The translations under genes and the position numbers were made by a program. Of a stretch of 35,270 nucleotides of DNA, positions 34,801 through 35,270 are shown piece by piece. The stretch spans positions 1 through 35,270 of the forward strand of contig CANRDV010000010.1 in NCBI GenBank assembly GCA_947629475.1, in the 5' to 3' direction. This stretch comes from an uncultured Bacilli bacterium. Its GTDB lineage: Bacteria; Bacillota_I; Bacilli_A; RF39; UBA660. The stretch's first letter is position 1, and the number at the start of each line of letters is the position of its first letter. The notes beneath the pieces are model-generated. The model saw only the letters and a program-made list of their open reading frames with translations, was not told where the DNA came from and ran no database searches.

Positions 34801-35270
34801 TCATTTGTTGCAACGATGATGGGCATAACCGAAGTAAATCCACTTCCTGCGCATTACTTATGTAAAAAATGTCATTTAAGTTTATTTGATGATGAGGAGG
34901 GTAAACCTTTATCCATTAATTATTCAGCTAGTGGTTATGATTTACCAGATAAAGATTGTCCAAATTGCCATACACCAATGTCTAAAGAAGGACAAGACAT
35001 GCCATTTGCAACTTTCTTAGGTTTCAATGCTGATAAAGTTCCGGATATTGATTTAAACTTCTCGGGAGATAACCAAGCGAGTGCTCATGCTTATACTAAG
35101 GTAATCTTTGGCGAAGATAATGTCTATCGGGCTGGAACGATTGGAACGGTTGCTGATAAGACAGCCATGGGTTATGTTCGAGGTTACTTCGAGAAAAAAG
35201 GTATCATGTCACCTCATAAAGCGGAAGTTGAGAGACTTGCGGTTGGCTGAACCGGAGTAAAAAGAACAAC
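31876..35270 (+). CDS. polC: DNA polymerase III PolC-type alpha subunit, with an in-frame TGA at a normally Cys codon; runs off the window
   Basis: The essential leading-strand replicase of low-GC Gram-positives. Order: N-terminal domain (to about 200), OB fold (about 203-310), PHP domain from residue 317 (VELHSHTMMSAMDG), interrupted by the DEDDh proofreading exonuclease (about 415-565, FDLETTGFNAAGGDSIIEIG, MVAHNAKFD, HHRGDYDA), second PHP part (TGDVHHLTREDK), zinc module (CKKCHLS near 996 and CPNCHTP near 1029), then PDIDLNFSGD with two catalytic Asp (about 1057 and 1059). After EVERLAVG the codon at 35248-35250 is TGA; the next codons read TGVKRTT, exactly the PolC block that normally runs GCTGVKRTTGQHPGG. 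A stop here would remove about 400 residues including the third catalytic Asp. Start: GAGG 6 nt before the ATG. Confidence 0.9.

Noticed and set aside
31876-35270. UGA read as tryptophan (genetic code 4) to explain the polC stop
   Set aside because: Tryptophan is TGG throughout, no other long gene contains TGA, and the aligned residue in PolC is Cys, not Trp.
35248-35270. Selenocysteine at the polC TGA
   Set aside because: Only 20 bases follow before the window ends, so a SECIS hairpin cannot be seen, and PolC is not a known selenoprotein; kept only as one alternative.

Overview
The window is a very AT-rich, gene-dense piece of a Bacillota chromosome. PolC-type replicase, a Phe T-box leader, SPxK/SGN/KSG D,D-carboxypeptidase, AGGAGG ribosome sites and sigma-A-like promoters all fit. 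The gene style (many small membrane proteins, a BspA-like surface protein, large MMPL pump, SEC-C proteins) suggests an uncultured gut Bacilli lineage near the RF39/Erysipelotrichales/Mollicutes branch, but that placement is inference. Tryptophan is written TGG throughout and no TGA occurs inside the long genes except once in polC, so the standard bacterial code is the working assumption.

Layout. 1-851: debris, namely the tail of an Rpn/PD-(D/E)XK family protein and a decayed MGQYFK-type gene that has lost its ATG. 919-5290: a membrane-anchored glycerophosphodiester phosphodiesterase, an XRE regulator with a membrane tail, and a run of four small, mostly membrane, unknown genes. 5291-9850: a TetR repressor divergent from a 1279-residue MMPL/RND protein, with a perfect 16-bp palindrome between them. 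9847-15469: promoter, Phe T-box riboswitch, alpha/beta hydrolase, pheS, pheT and hisS, a translation operon. 15470-15822: an orphan small RNA on the plus strand and tRNA-Ala(TGC) on the minus strand.

15823-17090 (minus strand) is the most unusual non-coding region. A PemK/MazF-like toxin gene is preceded by its own promoter, two tandem RNA hairpin repeats with compensating stem changes, and an intrinsic terminator. A second copy of the same promoter exactly 500 bp away drives a 56-codon ORF followed by a hairpin-rich stretch that holds another pair of covarying 23-nt hairpin repeats and ends in a terminator. No protein antitoxin is visible, so the layout resembles a type III (RNA antitoxin) system carrying a type II toxin fold. 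Next to it lies a 402-residue protein built from four RGDII-type beta modules.

18446-26772: D,D-carboxypeptidase, an AAA-ATPase/PD-(D/E)XK-like protein whose nuclease glutamate looks replaced, then an operon of three paralogous SEC-C proteins with nearly identical 3' ends. 26853-30906: a promoter and small ORF carrying a G8 tract, followed by a BspA-like surface-protein gene interrupted by a complete IS256-family element (27978-30225, target repeat TATATAAA). Removing the element and one repeat copy restores one open frame of 513 codons. The element carries a normal transposase and a second, catalytically degenerate paralogue. 31016-35270: an unknown gene, then polC, whose frame meets TGA at a position that is normally Cys and continues with the conserved polC sequence to the window edge.
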